Shown here: positions 36,833 to 45,274 of the stretch, one piece after another
Layout of the letters: the number at the start of each line of letters is the position of its first letter
Numbering within the stretch: the stretch's first letter is position 1
NCBI RefSeq assembly: GCF_002086275.1
Contig: NZ_MVHT01000050.1
Coordinates: 1 to 46,235, forward strand
Origin: Mycobacterium intermedium
Lineage (GTDB): Bacteria; Actinomycetota; Actinomycetes; Mycobacteriales; Mycobacteriaceae
Direction of reading: 5' to 3'
Length of the DNA stretch: 46,235 nt
The notes under the pieces: generated by a model
Told to the model about the DNA's origin: nothing
Database searches by the model: none
What the model saw: the letters and a program-made list of their open reading frames with translations, nothing else
Program-made: the position numbers and the translations under genes

Positions 36833-37552
36833 GTGGCCACGACGTGGCCACCGAGGACGGTGATCCGCAAGGCCGGGGGTTTGCGAACCCTGGAATCGGC
36901 GCTGCATCGCAGCGGTCTGGGGCCGGTGGCCGGCGTGGACGAGGTGGGCCGAGGCGCTTGCGCCGGGCCGCTCGTGGTCGCGGCCTGCGTGCTCGGCCCG
37001 AATCGATTGGAAAGCCTTGCCGCCCTTGACGATTCGAAGAAGCTGACGGAAAAGACGCGAGAGCGGCTGTTCCCGTTGATCCGCCGGTACGCGCTCGCTT
37101 ATCACGTGGTTTTCATTCCGTCGGTAGAGGTGGATCGGCGCGGAGTGCACGCGGCCAACATCGAAGGCATGCGTCGTGCCGTGGCTGGATTGTCGGTGCG
37201 GCCGGGGTATGTGCTCAGCGATGGTTTTCGGGTGCCTGGCCTGCCGGTTCCGTCGCTGCCGGTTGTCGGCGGTGACGCGGCGGCCGCCTGCATCGCCGCT
37301 GCCAGCGTCTTGGCGAAGGTCAGCCGCGACCGCTTGATGGTCGCGATGGACGTCGACTACCCCGGGTACGGGTTCGCCGACCACAAGGGCTACTGCACCC
37401 GGGCGCACAGCCGCGCGTTGAACCGGTTGGGCCCCTGCCCAGAGCATCGCTACTCGTTCATCAACGTCCGGCGGGTAGCGACCGGTTCGGACACAAAAGT
37501 GGTAGCCGAGTTCAAACCTGACAATCCGGGCGAGGACGGCGAAGACTGGTGA
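36833..37552 (+). CDS. rnhB: Ribonuclease HII
   Basis: Removes ribonucleotides from DNA and RNA-DNA hybrids. The 239-residue protein has the RNase HII motif GVDEVGRGACAGPLV, with catalytic Asp and Glu, then LDDSKKL, YVLSDGFRVPG and VSRDRLM. It ends in a hydrophilic tail (about 215-239). The GTG at 36833 gives VATTWPPRTVIRK, the family start; the frame is open upstream inside lepB. Confidence 0.96.
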   Translation: MATTWPPRTVIRKAGGLRTLESALHRSGLGPVAGVDEVGRGACAGPLVVAACVLGPNRLESLAALDDSKKLTEKTRERLFPLIRRYALAYHVVFIPSVEVDRRGVHAANIEGMRRAVAGLSVRPGYVLSDGFRVPGLPVPSLPVVGGDAAAACIAAASVLAKVSRDRLMVAMDVDYPGYGFADHKGYCTRAHSRALNRLGPCPEHRYSFINVRRVATGSDTKVVAEFKPDNPGEDGEDW

Positions 37553-37613
37553 GGGAAGATGGAGCATTGGCAAATCGCCCGGGGAGAAGGACGTCTGAGC
37601 GGATGAGTGGCAG

Positions 37614-37919
37614 ATGAGCGCAGAAGATCTCGAAAAGTATGAAACCGAGATGGAGCTCTCGCTGTACCGCGAATACAAGGACATCGTCGGTCAATTCAGC
37701 TACGTCGTAGAAACCGAACGGCGCTTCTACCTGGCAAACAGTGTGGAGATGGTGCCCCGCAACGCCGACGGCGAGGTCTACTTCGAGTTGCGGCTGGCCG
37801 ACGCTTGGGTGTGGGACATGTACCGGCCGGCGCGCTTCGTCAAGCAGGTCCGAGTGGTCACCTTCAAAGACGTCAACATCGAAGAAGTCGAGAAGCCAGA
37901 GCTTCGCCTGCCCGACTAG
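37614..37919 (+). CDS. DUF2469 protein
   Basis: A 101-residue DUF2469 protein (Rv2901c counterpart), conserved in actinobacteria next to rnhB and lepB. It has no recognised catalytic motif. The N-terminal half is acidic (MSAEDLEKYETEMELSLYREYKD), with a beta-rich end (FYLANSVEMVPRN, VYFELRLADAWVWD). Its last four bases overlap the stop of the convergent GAF-ANTAR gene. Confidence 0.92.
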   Translation: MSAEDLEKYETEMELSLYREYKDIVGQFSYVVETERRFYLANSVEMVPRNADGEVYFELRLADAWVWDMYRPARFVKQVRVVTFKDVNIEEVEKPELRLPD

Positions 37920-38698
37920 GGGCTGTTGGCCGGCAGTTGGCCGCCGCCTTCGACAACCCGGCGGGCGACGTCGGCCAATTTGATGTTCAAGTCCTGGGAA
38001 TGGCGCCGCAGCAGGTCGAACGCCTCGTTCTCGTTGACGTTGTGCAGCAACATCAACATGCCCACGGCCTTACCGATCTCGCGGTTGCTGAACAAGCCCT
38101 GACGCAGGCTGGCCGCATCCTCGCCCTTGGCGATGGCGTTGATGGCAACGCTGGCGAAGGCCGCCAGCACCGCCGCCCGCCCCGCTGATTCGTTGTTGAA
38201 CCGGTTGGGGGCATCGCTGAACAGGTTCAGGGCGGCACCCTTGCGCTTGTCGATCAGCAGCCGGAACCCCATGGCGCCGCGTACGGGCGTCTCTTCCAGC
38301 AAGCGCTTCGAAAAGTTGGGCCACGCGCTGGCCTTGGCCAGGTCGGGTTCGATCTGCGGAGTTTCTTCCTCGATCGCGTCGATGCACGGCCCGTCTCCGG
38401 CACGCCGCTCGAGGTCGTCCACATGCTGTGCCAGCCGGTCGCTGGCCCCGACGGTGACGTAGCGGTCATCCTTGCGTACCAGCAGGCTCGCGTGGTCGCA
38501 TCCGGGAACGATCAGGGTCGCAGCGATGCACAGGGCTGCGTACATCTGGGACGCGTCCGAACCCTGGTAGATGATTTCGGCTAACGCAGCGAAGACCGTT
38601 GCCGGGTCGGCTTTGGGACCGCCGGTGGGTGACTCCTCGGCGGCCACCTCCTCGAGCTCTTGGATGTCTTGCTGCAGATCCTTGTCGTGGTCGGCCAA
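37916..38698 (-). CDS. GAF-ANTAR regulator
   Basis: A 260-residue regulator with a GAF sensory domain (about 35-185) and an ANTAR RNA-binding domain (about 205-255). GAF is seen in YAALCIAATLIVPGCDHASLLVRKD and GDGPCIDAIEEETPQI; ANTAR is seen in SNREIGKAVGMLMLLHNVNENEAFDLLRRHSQDLN with its hydrophobic and aromatic/charged pattern. ANTAR proteins bind paired hairpins in nascent RNA to prevent termination. The start is TTG at 38698 with GGGAGGTGA (38702-38710) six bases upstream. It lies 51 bases downstream of the WS/DGAT gene on the same strand, so they are probably one operon. I do not recall it at this place in M. tuberculosis. Confidence 0.9.
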   Translation of the reverse strand: MADHDKDLQQDIQELEEVAAEESPTGGPKADPATVFAALAEIIYQGSDASQMYAALCIAATLIVPGCDHASLLVRKDDRYVTVGASDRLAQHVDDLERRAGDGPCIDAIEEETPQIEPDLAKASAWPNFSKRLLEETPVRGAMGFRLLIDKRKGAALNLFSDAPNRFNNESAGRAAVLAAFASVAINAIAKGEDAASLRQGLFSNREIGKAVGMLMLLHNVNENEAFDLLRRHSQDLNIKLADVARRVVEGGGQLPANSP

Positions 38699-38749
38699 TC
38701 GTCACCTCCCTTCGAGTGCTTTGTCACCATAGCGGTCGTCCGCAGGGAC

Positions 38750-40105
38750 CTACGCCCCAACCGCGCGTTCCAAGTCTGTCAACGATGCTTCTAGGTGTCC
38801 GAGCATGTGCTGCAGGTGCGGAACGCTGCGTCGGCAACCGACCAGGCCGAAGTCGAGATTCTCGGCGTTGGTGGTGACCGTGATGTTCATCGCCTGCCCG
38901 TCGAGCGCGATCGACAGCGGATAGTTGCCGACCATCCGCGCGCCTCGCCAATACAGCGGGTCGGACGAACCCGGCACGTTGGAGATGACGATGTTGAACG
39001 GTGGCGGAGCGGTGCGGATGAAGCCCGGGATCAGGCCGAGGAACAGTCCCCCGGTCAGGAACGCCGACAGTGCCAGTTGCTGGACGCGCGGCAGGTTCAT
39101 GAACACCTCTTTGGCGTCGGTCATCGAAGCGTTGATTCCCTGCAGGCGCTTGCCGGCGTCTTCGACGTCAGTGTGGAGGTTGCACAGGAGGGTTCCGACC
39201 ATGTTGCCCCCGCCCTCTTCGTCCGGCCTGCGCAGGCTCACCGGGACCATGGCGACCAACGGGGTATCCGGTAGGGCGTGCTGCTCGAGCAGATAGGCGC
39301 GCAACGCCCCTGCCGACATGGCCAGCACGACGTCGTTGAAGGTGACGCCCGCGGCGGACTTCACCGCTTTGATCCGCTCCAGCGGCCACGATTGCGCGGC
39401 AACCCGTCGGGCACCGCCGATCCGAACGTTGAACATCGTCTTGGGTGCTCGGAACGGCATCGTCAGTTGTTGTTCCAGCAAAGCCGCACGCGCCAGCGAC
39501 AACGTCGACGGCAGTAGGCCCGCGGCCGAACCCAGGGTGCCGGTCAGCATGTCCAGCGGCGACGACTTGTCGCCATTGTTGGAGCGGCTCTTCGGTTTCA
39601 GTTCCCACGGCACCCGAACCTCGTCGTCGTTCGGGTCGGTGGTGAAGGCGCGCTGCATCAGCTTCTGGGCGGAGACTCCATCCTGCAGCGAATGATGGAA
39701 CTTGATGTAGACGCCGTAGCGGCCGTCGTTGAGTCCCTCGACGAGGTGCGCCTCCCACAGCGGTCGGTGGCGGTCGAGCAGACTGCCGTGCAGCCGTGAC
39801 GCCAGCTCCAGGAGTTCACGGACTCGACCGGGTCGGGGCAGCGCGGACCGCCGGAAGTGGTAGTCGAGTTCGACTTCTTTGTCGATGGTCCAGGCGATGT
39901 TGGTCAGCGGACCCGCGAACGCCGGATGCTTGCGGAACATGGGTTGCACATCGGTGCGCCGCAGCATGGATTCGTAAGCCTCGGTCACAAAATCCTCGTC
40001 GGCACCGTCCGGTGGCTGGAACAGTTGCAGGCTGCCCACATGCATCGCATGTTCGCGGGATTCGCCGAGTAGGAACATCGAGTCGGCTGGTGCTATCAAC
40101 TGCAT
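38750..40105 (-). CDS. WS/DGAT wax ester/triacylglycerol synthase
   Basis: A 451-residue O-acyltransferase that joins acyl-CoA to diacylglycerol or fatty alcohols for storage lipid. The catalytic HHxxxDG motif is HHSLQDG (about 134-140). The N-terminus MQLIAPADSMFLL, the late FNIVISNVPGSS and the YPLSIALDGQAMNITV segment are typical for mycobacterial Tgs proteins. The ATG at 40105 is chosen because GGGGAG (40111-40116) precedes it; the open frame runs 66 bases further without family similarity. It is divergent from the epimerase gene (128 bases between starts) and lies upstream of the GAF-ANTAR gene. In M. tuberculosis this interval is occupied by fdhF. Confidence 0.93.
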   Translation of the reverse strand: MQLIAPADSMFLLGESREHAMHVGSLQLFQPPDGADEDFVTEAYESMLRRTDVQPMFRKHPAFAGPLTNIAWTIDKEVELDYHFRRSALPRPGRVRELLELASRLHGSLLDRHRPLWEAHLVEGLNDGRYGVYIKFHHSLQDGVSAQKLMQRAFTTDPNDDEVRVPWELKPKSRSNNGDKSSPLDMLTGTLGSAAGLLPSTLSLARAALLEQQLTMPFRAPKTMFNVRIGGARRVAAQSWPLERIKAVKSAAGVTFNDVVLAMSAGALRAYLLEQHALPDTPLVAMVPVSLRRPDEEGGGNMVGTLLCNLHTDVEDAGKRLQGINASMTDAKEVFMNLPRVQQLALSAFLTGGLFLGLIPGFIRTAPPPFNIVISNVPGSSDPLYWRGARMVGNYPLSIALDGQAMNITVTTNAENLDFGLVGCRRSVPHLQHMLGHLEASLTDLERAVGA

Positions 40106-40233
40106 TTCGTCTCCCCGGGGTAGTCGCTTCTCCGGGAATAACCAAGTCTGGCTCCACGCACACCTGCCCACACGTATGGCTGGGGTGGTGGCTGGGTGTT
40201 TGGCCTAGTGGGCGCGGGGGAAGACGAGATCAG
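40106..40233. promoter_or_regulatory. Divergent promoter region of the WS/DGAT and epimerase genes
   Basis: These 128 bases must carry both promoters. The WS/DGAT ribosome site GGGGAG is at 40111-40116 on the minus strand. I see no convincing -10 box on either strand. Confidence 0.4.
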
Positions 40234-41214
40234 GTGGGACTTACCGTTGCCGTCACCGGACCGACCGGAGAAATCGGAATCTCGGCTGTCACGGCCTTGG
40301 AGCGCGATCCTGCCGTCTCCAAAGTCCTCGGCATGGCGCGGCGTCCGTTCGACCCGCTGACGCGCGGCTGGGTGAAGACGACCTACCAGCAAGGCGACAT
40401 TCTTGACCGCGACGCGGTCAACGCGCTGGTCGCGCAGGCCGACGTGGTGGTCCACTTGGCATTCATCATCATGGGTTCGCGCCAGGAAAGCGAACGCATC
40501 AACCTGCAAGGCACCCGCAACGTGTTCGAAGCCACGGTCGCGGCCCAGCGGCCACGGCGCCTTGTGTACACCTCATCCGTAGCGGCCTACGGCTACCACC
40601 CCGACAATCCGGTGCCGCTGACCGAGGATGTGCCGGCGCGAGGATCCAGCGAGCACTACTACTCCGCGCAGAAAGCAACGTGCGAGGCGTTGCTCGCCGA
40701 AATCACCAGGGGTTCGTCGCTCGAGGTTTTCGTGCTGCGGCCGTGCATCGTCGCCGGCCCGGAGGCCCACGCCCTGGCCGGCGGGTCGCCCTGGATGAAG
40801 TTGCCGCCGCGGATACGCGCCATGGCCAGGGCGCTGCCGATGTTCAAGCCGATGATTCCCGACCCGGGCTTCCCCCTGCAGCTCGTTCACCATGACGATG
40901 TTGCGACGGCAATTGCATTGGCCGCCACTGCACCAGCGCCGCCCGGGGTCTACAACATCGCCGGCAAAGGGGAGATCACGGTCTCCGAAGTGGCCGAGGC
41001 GCTGGGCGCCCGACCGATTCGGGTTCCGGCAGCGGCCGCAACAGCGGCGTCCGCGGCGGTGTCCCGAATGCCGTTCGTGCCGTCCCTGCTCGAGTGGCTG
41101 CACGTGGCGCGGACGTCGATGGTCATGGATACCACCAAAGCGGAACGCGAACTCGGGTGGCACCCGACGTATACGTCGGCAGAGACGTTGGAGGCGCTGG
41201 CCGCTGCGCTGTGA
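40234..41214 (+). CDS. NAD-dependent epimerase/dehydratase (extended SDR)
   Basis: A 326-residue extended short-chain dehydrogenase. The nucleotide-binding motif is TGPTGEIG (about 7-14), the catalytic tyrosine and lysine are in YYSAQK (YxxxK, about 140-145), and Ser is in VYTSSVAAYG. The likely role is modification of a sugar, sterol-type or cell-wall lipid substrate, but no substrate can be assigned. The GTG at 40234 (MGLTVAVTGPTG) places the Rossmann fold at the N-terminus; the frame is open far upstream, antisense to the WS/DGAT gene. fdhD follows after 35 bases. Confidence 0.9.
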   Translation: MGLTVAVTGPTGEIGISAVTALERDPAVSKVLGMARRPFDPLTRGWVKTTYQQGDILDRDAVNALVAQADVVVHLAFIIMGSRQESERINLQGTRNVFEATVAAQRPRRLVYTSSVAAYGYHPDNPVPLTEDVPARGSSEHYYSAQKATCEALLAEITRGSSLEVFVLRPCIVAGPEAHALAGGSPWMKLPPRIRAMARALPMFKPMIPDPGFPLQLVHHDDVATAIALAATAPAPPGVYNIAGKGEITVSEVAEALGARPIRVPAAAATAASAAVSRMPFVPSLLEWLHVARTSMVMDTTKAERELGWHPTYTSAETLEALAAAL

Positions 41215-41249
41215 CCGCGGCCGGGTTGCCGTCAAGGTAGGTTGGGGCG

Positions 41250-42074
41250 GTGACTGGACACGTCACCGCGCGCCGGCGGGTCAAGCATCTGGCCGCTGAC
41301 CAAACGATCACTCGGGCTGAGGTATTGGCCGTCGAGGAGCCGCTGGAGATTCGCCTCAACGGCGCACCGGTGACCGTGACCATGCGCACGCCCGGCTCGG
41401 ATATTGAACTTGCGCAAGGGTTTTTACTTACCGAAGGGATGATCGCGCGGCGCGAGGACGTGGTGACCATTCGTTACTGCGATGGGCGCGGCGAAGACGG
41501 CCTCAACACCTACAACGTGCTCGACGTCACCCTGGCGGCCGGTGTGGACCCGCCCGAGTTGGACGTCACTCGCAACTTCTACACCACTTCCTCGTGCGGG
41601 GTCTGCGGCAAGGCCTCGCTGGAGGCGGTGCGATTGATCAGCCGGTACGCTCCGGGCGACGATCCCGTGACCGTCCACCCGGACACCCTGCGAGCCATGC
41701 CGGAGCAACTACGCAGTGCGCAAAAGGTTTTCGCGTCTACCGGCGGGCTGCACGCCGCGGCCTTGTTCGGCGCGGACGGCACCATGGTCGCGGTGCGTGA
41801 AGACATAGGCCGACACAATGCGGTGGACAAGGTGGTCGGGTGGGCACTGCAGAACGGCCGGATACCGCTGGCCGGGTCGGTGCTGCTGGTCAGCGGGCGG
41901 GCGTCGTTCGAGTTGACCCAGAAGGCACTGATGGCGGGGATTCCCGTGCTGGCCGCCGTTTCCGCGCCGTCGTCGTTGGCGGTGTCGCTGGCGGAGGAGT
42001 CGGGCATCACGCTGGTGGCCTTCCTGCGCGAGGACACGATGAACATCTACACCAGGGCGGACCGGATCAGTTAG
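41250..42074 (+). CDS. fdhD: Formate dehydrogenase accessory sulfurtransferase FdhD
   Basis: Carries sulfur from a cysteine desulfurase to the molybdenum cofactor of formate dehydrogenase. The 274-residue protein holds the catalytic CxxC in SSCGVCGK (about 115-118), and the start EEPLEIRLNGAPVTVTMRTPG and later REDIGRHNAVDKVVG are family signatures. The GTG at 41250 gives the expected length (276 in M. tuberculosis). Its usual client gene fdhF is not next to it here: the place between rnhB/DUF2469 and fdhD is filled by three other genes. Confidence 0.96.
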   Translation: MTGHVTARRRVKHLAADQTITRAEVLAVEEPLEIRLNGAPVTVTMRTPGSDIELAQGFLLTEGMIARREDVVTIRYCDGRGEDGLNTYNVLDVTLAAGVDPPELDVTRNFYTTSSCGVCGKASLEAVRLISRYAPGDDPVTVHPDTLRAMPEQLRSAQKVFASTGGLHAAALFGADGTMVAVREDIGRHNAVDKVVGWALQNGRIPLAGSVLLVSGRASFELTQKALMAGIPVLAAVSAPSSLAVSLAEESGITLVAFLREDTMNIYTRADRIS

Positions 42075-42185
42075 ATTTCGCGCCTTCGTGTGGATGAACG
42101 CGCGACTGTGCATAACTGGCCGTTGAGGCGTGCGGAGCGACGGTTCTTGTCGGTTCTTGTCGGATCTTGCGGGCACATTGGCCGC

Positions 42186-42563
42186 ATGACGACGGCGAAG
42201 ACGATGAGTCGGATCCAACTCGGAGCGCACGGCGAGGCGCTGGCGGTGGACCACCTCACCCGGATGGGGCTGCGGATCTTGCACCGCAATTGGCGCTGCC
42301 GCTACGGCGAACTCGATGTGGTCGCGTGCGAACCGGCCACCGGCACCGTGGTTTTCGTCGAGGTCAAGACACGCACCGGGGACGGCTACGGCGGGCTCCC
42401 GTACGCGGTCACCGAGCGCAAGGTCCGACGGTTACGCAGGCTGGCCGGCTTGTGGCTGGCGGATCAGGACGAGCGCTGGGCGGCGATACGGATCGATGTG
42501 ATCGGCGTGCGAATCGGTCGGTGTCGCACGCCTGAACTCACCCACTTGCAGGGGATCGGCTGA
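42186..42563 (+). CDS. YraN (UPF0102) family nuclease-fold protein
   Basis: A 125-residue protein of the UPF0102/YraN family (Rv2898c counterpart). The restriction-endonuclease-like core is visible: GEALAVDHLTRMGLRIL, NWRCRYGELDVVA and VVFVEVKTRTG, giving the E-x-D-(E/V)-x-K pattern of nuclease folds. Function is unknown, but it clusters with comM and dprA. The ATG at 42186 (MTTAKTM) is the family start. The stop overlaps the ATG of comM (TGATG). Confidence 0.92.
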   Translation: MTTAKTMSRIQLGAHGEALAVDHLTRMGLRILHRNWRCRYGELDVVACEPATGTVVFVEVKTRTGDGYGGLPYAVTERKVRRLRRLAGLWLADQDERWAAIRIDVIGVRIGRCRTPELTHLQGIG

Positions 42564-44074
42564 TGGCGCTCGGACGTGCGTTCTCGGTCGCGGTGCGCGG
42601 ATTGGACGGGGAGATCGTGGAAATCGAAGCGGACATCAGTTCGGGGTTGCCCGGTGTGCACCTGGTTGGGCTGCCCGATGCCGCGCTGCAGGAATCGCGC
42701 GACCGGGTGCGGGCGGCTGTGACGAATTGCGGCAACAACTGGCCCCAGGCGCGGCTCACGCTGGCGCTCTCGCCGGCGACGCTGCCGAAGATGGGCTCCG
42801 TCTACGACATTGCCTTAGCGTCTGCGGTGCTGTCCGCGGAGCTGAAAAAGCAGTGGCACCGGCTGGAAAAGACCGTGCTGTTGGGCGAGCTGTCCCTGGA
42901 CGGCCGGGTCCGGCCGGTGCGCGGCGTGCTGCCTGCGGTGTTGGCCGCCAAGCGCGAAGGGTGGCCGGCCGTCGTTGTTCCGCTCGACAACCTTGCCGAG
43001 GCCAGCCTCATCGATGGGATCGACGTCTGGGGTGTGCGGACCCTCGGCCAACTGCAGAGCTGGCTGAACGGCGGCACCGGATTGCACGAGAGAATCGCCG
43101 CAACCCCCGCCGTAGAGGAGCCGACCGCGGATCTGGTCGACGTGGTCGGCCAATCCCAGGCCCGCTTCGCCGTAGAGGTGGCCGCGGCGGGCGCGCATCA
43201 TCTCATGCTGACGGGCCCACCCGGAGTCGGGAAAACGATGCTGGCGCAACGGCTTCCGGGGCTCCTTCCGTCGCTGTCGGAAGGCGAATCGCTCGAGGTG
43301 ACAGCGATTCATTCGGTGGCAGGACTGCTCTCGGGAGACACGCCGTTGATCACCAGGCCGCCGTTCATTGCGCCGCACCACAGTTCCAGCGTCGCGGCTC
43401 TGGTCGGTGGCGGCTCCGGGATGGCCCGCCCGGGGGCGGTCAGCCGGGCCCATCGCGGGGTGCTGTTCCTCGACGAGTGCGCGGAGGTCGGCGTCAGCGC
43501 GTTGGAGGCGTTGCGAACTCCGTTGGAGGACGGTGAGATTCGGCTTGCCCGCCGCGACGGCGTGGCACGCTACCCGGCCCGGTTTCAGTTGGTGCTGGCC
43601 GCCAACCCGTGCCCCTGTGCACCGGCCGATCCTCGGGAATGCATCTGTCCGGCCGCCAGCAAGCGGCGCTACCTGGGCAAACTGTCCGGGCCCCTGATGG
43701 ATCGGGTGGACTTGCGGGTGCAGATGTATTCGGTACGTGCCGGCGAGATTTCGGTGACGGACGGCGAATCGACGGCGCAGGTTCGGCAGCGGGTGACGCA
43801 GGCGCGCGATGCGGCCGCCGAACGGTGGCGGCCGTATGGAGTCCGCACCAACGCCGAAGTCAGCGGGCCCCTGCTGCGGCGGAAGTTCCGGCTGAGCAAC
43901 GCCGCGATGAAGCCGTTGCAGACCGGCCTGGAGCGCGGGGTGCTGAGCATTCGCGGCGTCGATCGGGCACTTCGGGTCGCGTGGAGCCTCGCCGACCTGG
44001 CCGGCCGGACCGTCCCCGGGCTCGACGACGTTGCCGCCGCATTGAGCTTTCGGCAAGCGGGAGTGTCCCGATGA
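42563..44074 (+). CDS. comM: ComM/YifB AAA+ ATPase (Mg-chelatase-like)
   Basis: A 503-residue AAA+ ATPase; ComM in other bacteria is a branch-migration helicase in natural transformation. It has the N-terminal Lon-like domain (GLPGVHLVGLPDAALQESRDRV), Walker A GPPGVGKT (about 219-226), Walker B VLFLDECAEV, a cysteine-rich insert (CPCAPADPRECICP) and a C-terminal magnesium-chelatase-like domain. Length equals that of Rv2897c (503). It overlaps both neighbours (YraN by one base, dprA by ATGA). Confidence 0.95.
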   Translation: MALGRAFSVAVRGLDGEIVEIEADISSGLPGVHLVGLPDAALQESRDRVRAAVTNCGNNWPQARLTLALSPATLPKMGSVYDIALASAVLSAELKKQWHRLEKTVLLGELSLDGRVRPVRGVLPAVLAAKREGWPAVVVPLDNLAEASLIDGIDVWGVRTLGQLQSWLNGGTGLHERIAATPAVEEPTADLVDVVGQSQARFAVEVAAAGAHHLMLTGPPGVGKTMLAQRLPGLLPSLSEGESLEVTAIHSVAGLLSGDTPLITRPPFIAPHHSSSVAALVGGGSGMARPGAVSRAHRGVLFLDECAEVGVSALEALRTPLEDGEIRLARRDGVARYPARFQLVLAANPCPCAPADPRECICPAASKRRYLGKLSGPLMDRVDLRVQMYSVRAGEISVTDGESTAQVRQRVTQARDAAAERWRPYGVRTNAEVSGPLLRRKFRLSNAAMKPLQTGLERGVLSIRGVDRALRVAWSLADLAGRTVPGLDDVAAALSFRQAGVSR

Positions 44075-45222
44075 GCGCTGACGAGAGCGAGTTGCTGGCG
44101 TGGGCCTATCTGTCCCGAGTCGCCGAACCGCCGTGCTCGAAGCTGGCCGCACTGGTGACCACCGTGGGGCCGGTCGAGGCGGCCGATCGGGTGCGTACCG
44201 GCCGCGTCGACGACGAGCTCGCCAAACTCACCGAGTCGAGACGTGAAATCAACAACGCCGCAGCAGATCTCGAGATGCTCGACAAACGCGGCGGTCGGTT
44301 GATCACACCCGCCGATGAAGAGTGGCCGGTGCTAGCCTTCGCCGCCTTCGCCGGGACTACCGCGCGGGCGCGGGCAGGCGGCGGCGCGCCGATGGTGTTG
44401 TGGGCGCTGGGTCCCGAACGCCTGGACCACATCACCCTGCGTGCGGCCGCGGTCGTGGGCACCCGGGCTGCCACTGCGTATGGCGAGCACGTGGCGGCCG
44501 ATTTGGCGGCCGGCCTGGTCGAGCGGGACGTGGCGGTCGTCTCGGGCGGCGCATACGGCATCGATGGCGCTGCCCACCGCGCCGCGCTCGCCGGCGAGGG
44601 TGTCACCGTGGCGGTGCTGGCCGGCGGGATCGACGTCCCGTACCCGGCGGGGCACTCGGCCCTGCTGCACCGGATCAGCAAGAGCGGGTTGCTGATCACC
44701 GAATATCCCCCCGGCATCCGGCCCGCTCGGTACCGCTTCTTGACCCGCAACCGTTTGGTGGCCGCCGTCGCCGGTGGGGTAGTGGTGGTGGAAGCTGGCC
44801 TACGCAGCGGCGCCGCCAGCACCGCCGCGTGGGCCCGGTCGTTGGGCCGAACGGTGGCGGCGGTGCCTGGGCCGGTGACGTCATCGGCCTCGGCGGGCTG
44901 TCATGCACTGCTGCGCCAGGGTGCCGAGTTGGTCACCCGTGCCGAGGACGTCGTCGAACTCGTCGGGCATATCGGCGAGGTGGCCGACGAGGAAGCCCGG
45001 CCAACCACGGCGCTCGACGGGCTCGGCGAGACCGAACGCCAGGTCTATGAGGCATTACCGGGTCGCGGTGCTGTCGCGCTCGACCAAATCGCCGTGGCAT
45101 CCGCGCTTGCTCCCGAACAAGTCCTCGGGCCGCTGGCGCTGCTCGAGTTGACCGGCCTGGTCGAGCGTGACGACGGCCGATGGCGCCTGGCCCGTGGCCC
45201 GCACAATGGACGGGAGCGTTGA
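44071..45222 (+). CDS. dprA: DNA-processing protein DprA
   Basis: Single-strand DNA-binding protein that loads RecA during transformation; in mycobacteria its role is untested. The 383-residue protein has the Rossmann-like DprA core (about 125-300): VVGTRAATAYG, VSGGAYGIDGAAHRAAL, AVLAGGIDVPYPAGH, ITEYPPG and FLTRNRLVAAVAGGVVVVEA. A winged-helix end is in QVYEALPGRGAVALDQIAV. The ATG at 44071 overlaps the comM stop. The following 52 bases separate it from the 3' end of a convergent PE_PGRS gene. Confidence 0.95.
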   Translation: MSADESELLAWAYLSRVAEPPCSKLAALVTTVGPVEAADRVRTGRVDDELAKLTESRREINNAAADLEMLDKRGGRLITPADEEWPVLAFAAFAGTTARARAGGGAPMVLWALGPERLDHITLRAAAVVGTRAATAYGEHVAADLAAGLVERDVAVVSGGAYGIDGAAHRAALAGEGVTVAVLAGGIDVPYPAGHSALLHRISKSGLLITEYPPGIRPARYRFLTRNRLVAAVAGGVVVVEAGLRSGAASTAAWARSLGRTVAAVPGPVTSSASAGCHALLRQGAELVTRAEDVVELVGHIGEVADEEARPTTALDGLGETERQVYEALPGRGAVALDQIAVASALAPEQVLGPLALLELTGLVERDDGRWRLARGPHNGRER

Positions 45223-45274
45223 GGTGACACGCACCCCGGCGGTACTACCCACGGGTCGAGAAGCCGTCTGCCGA

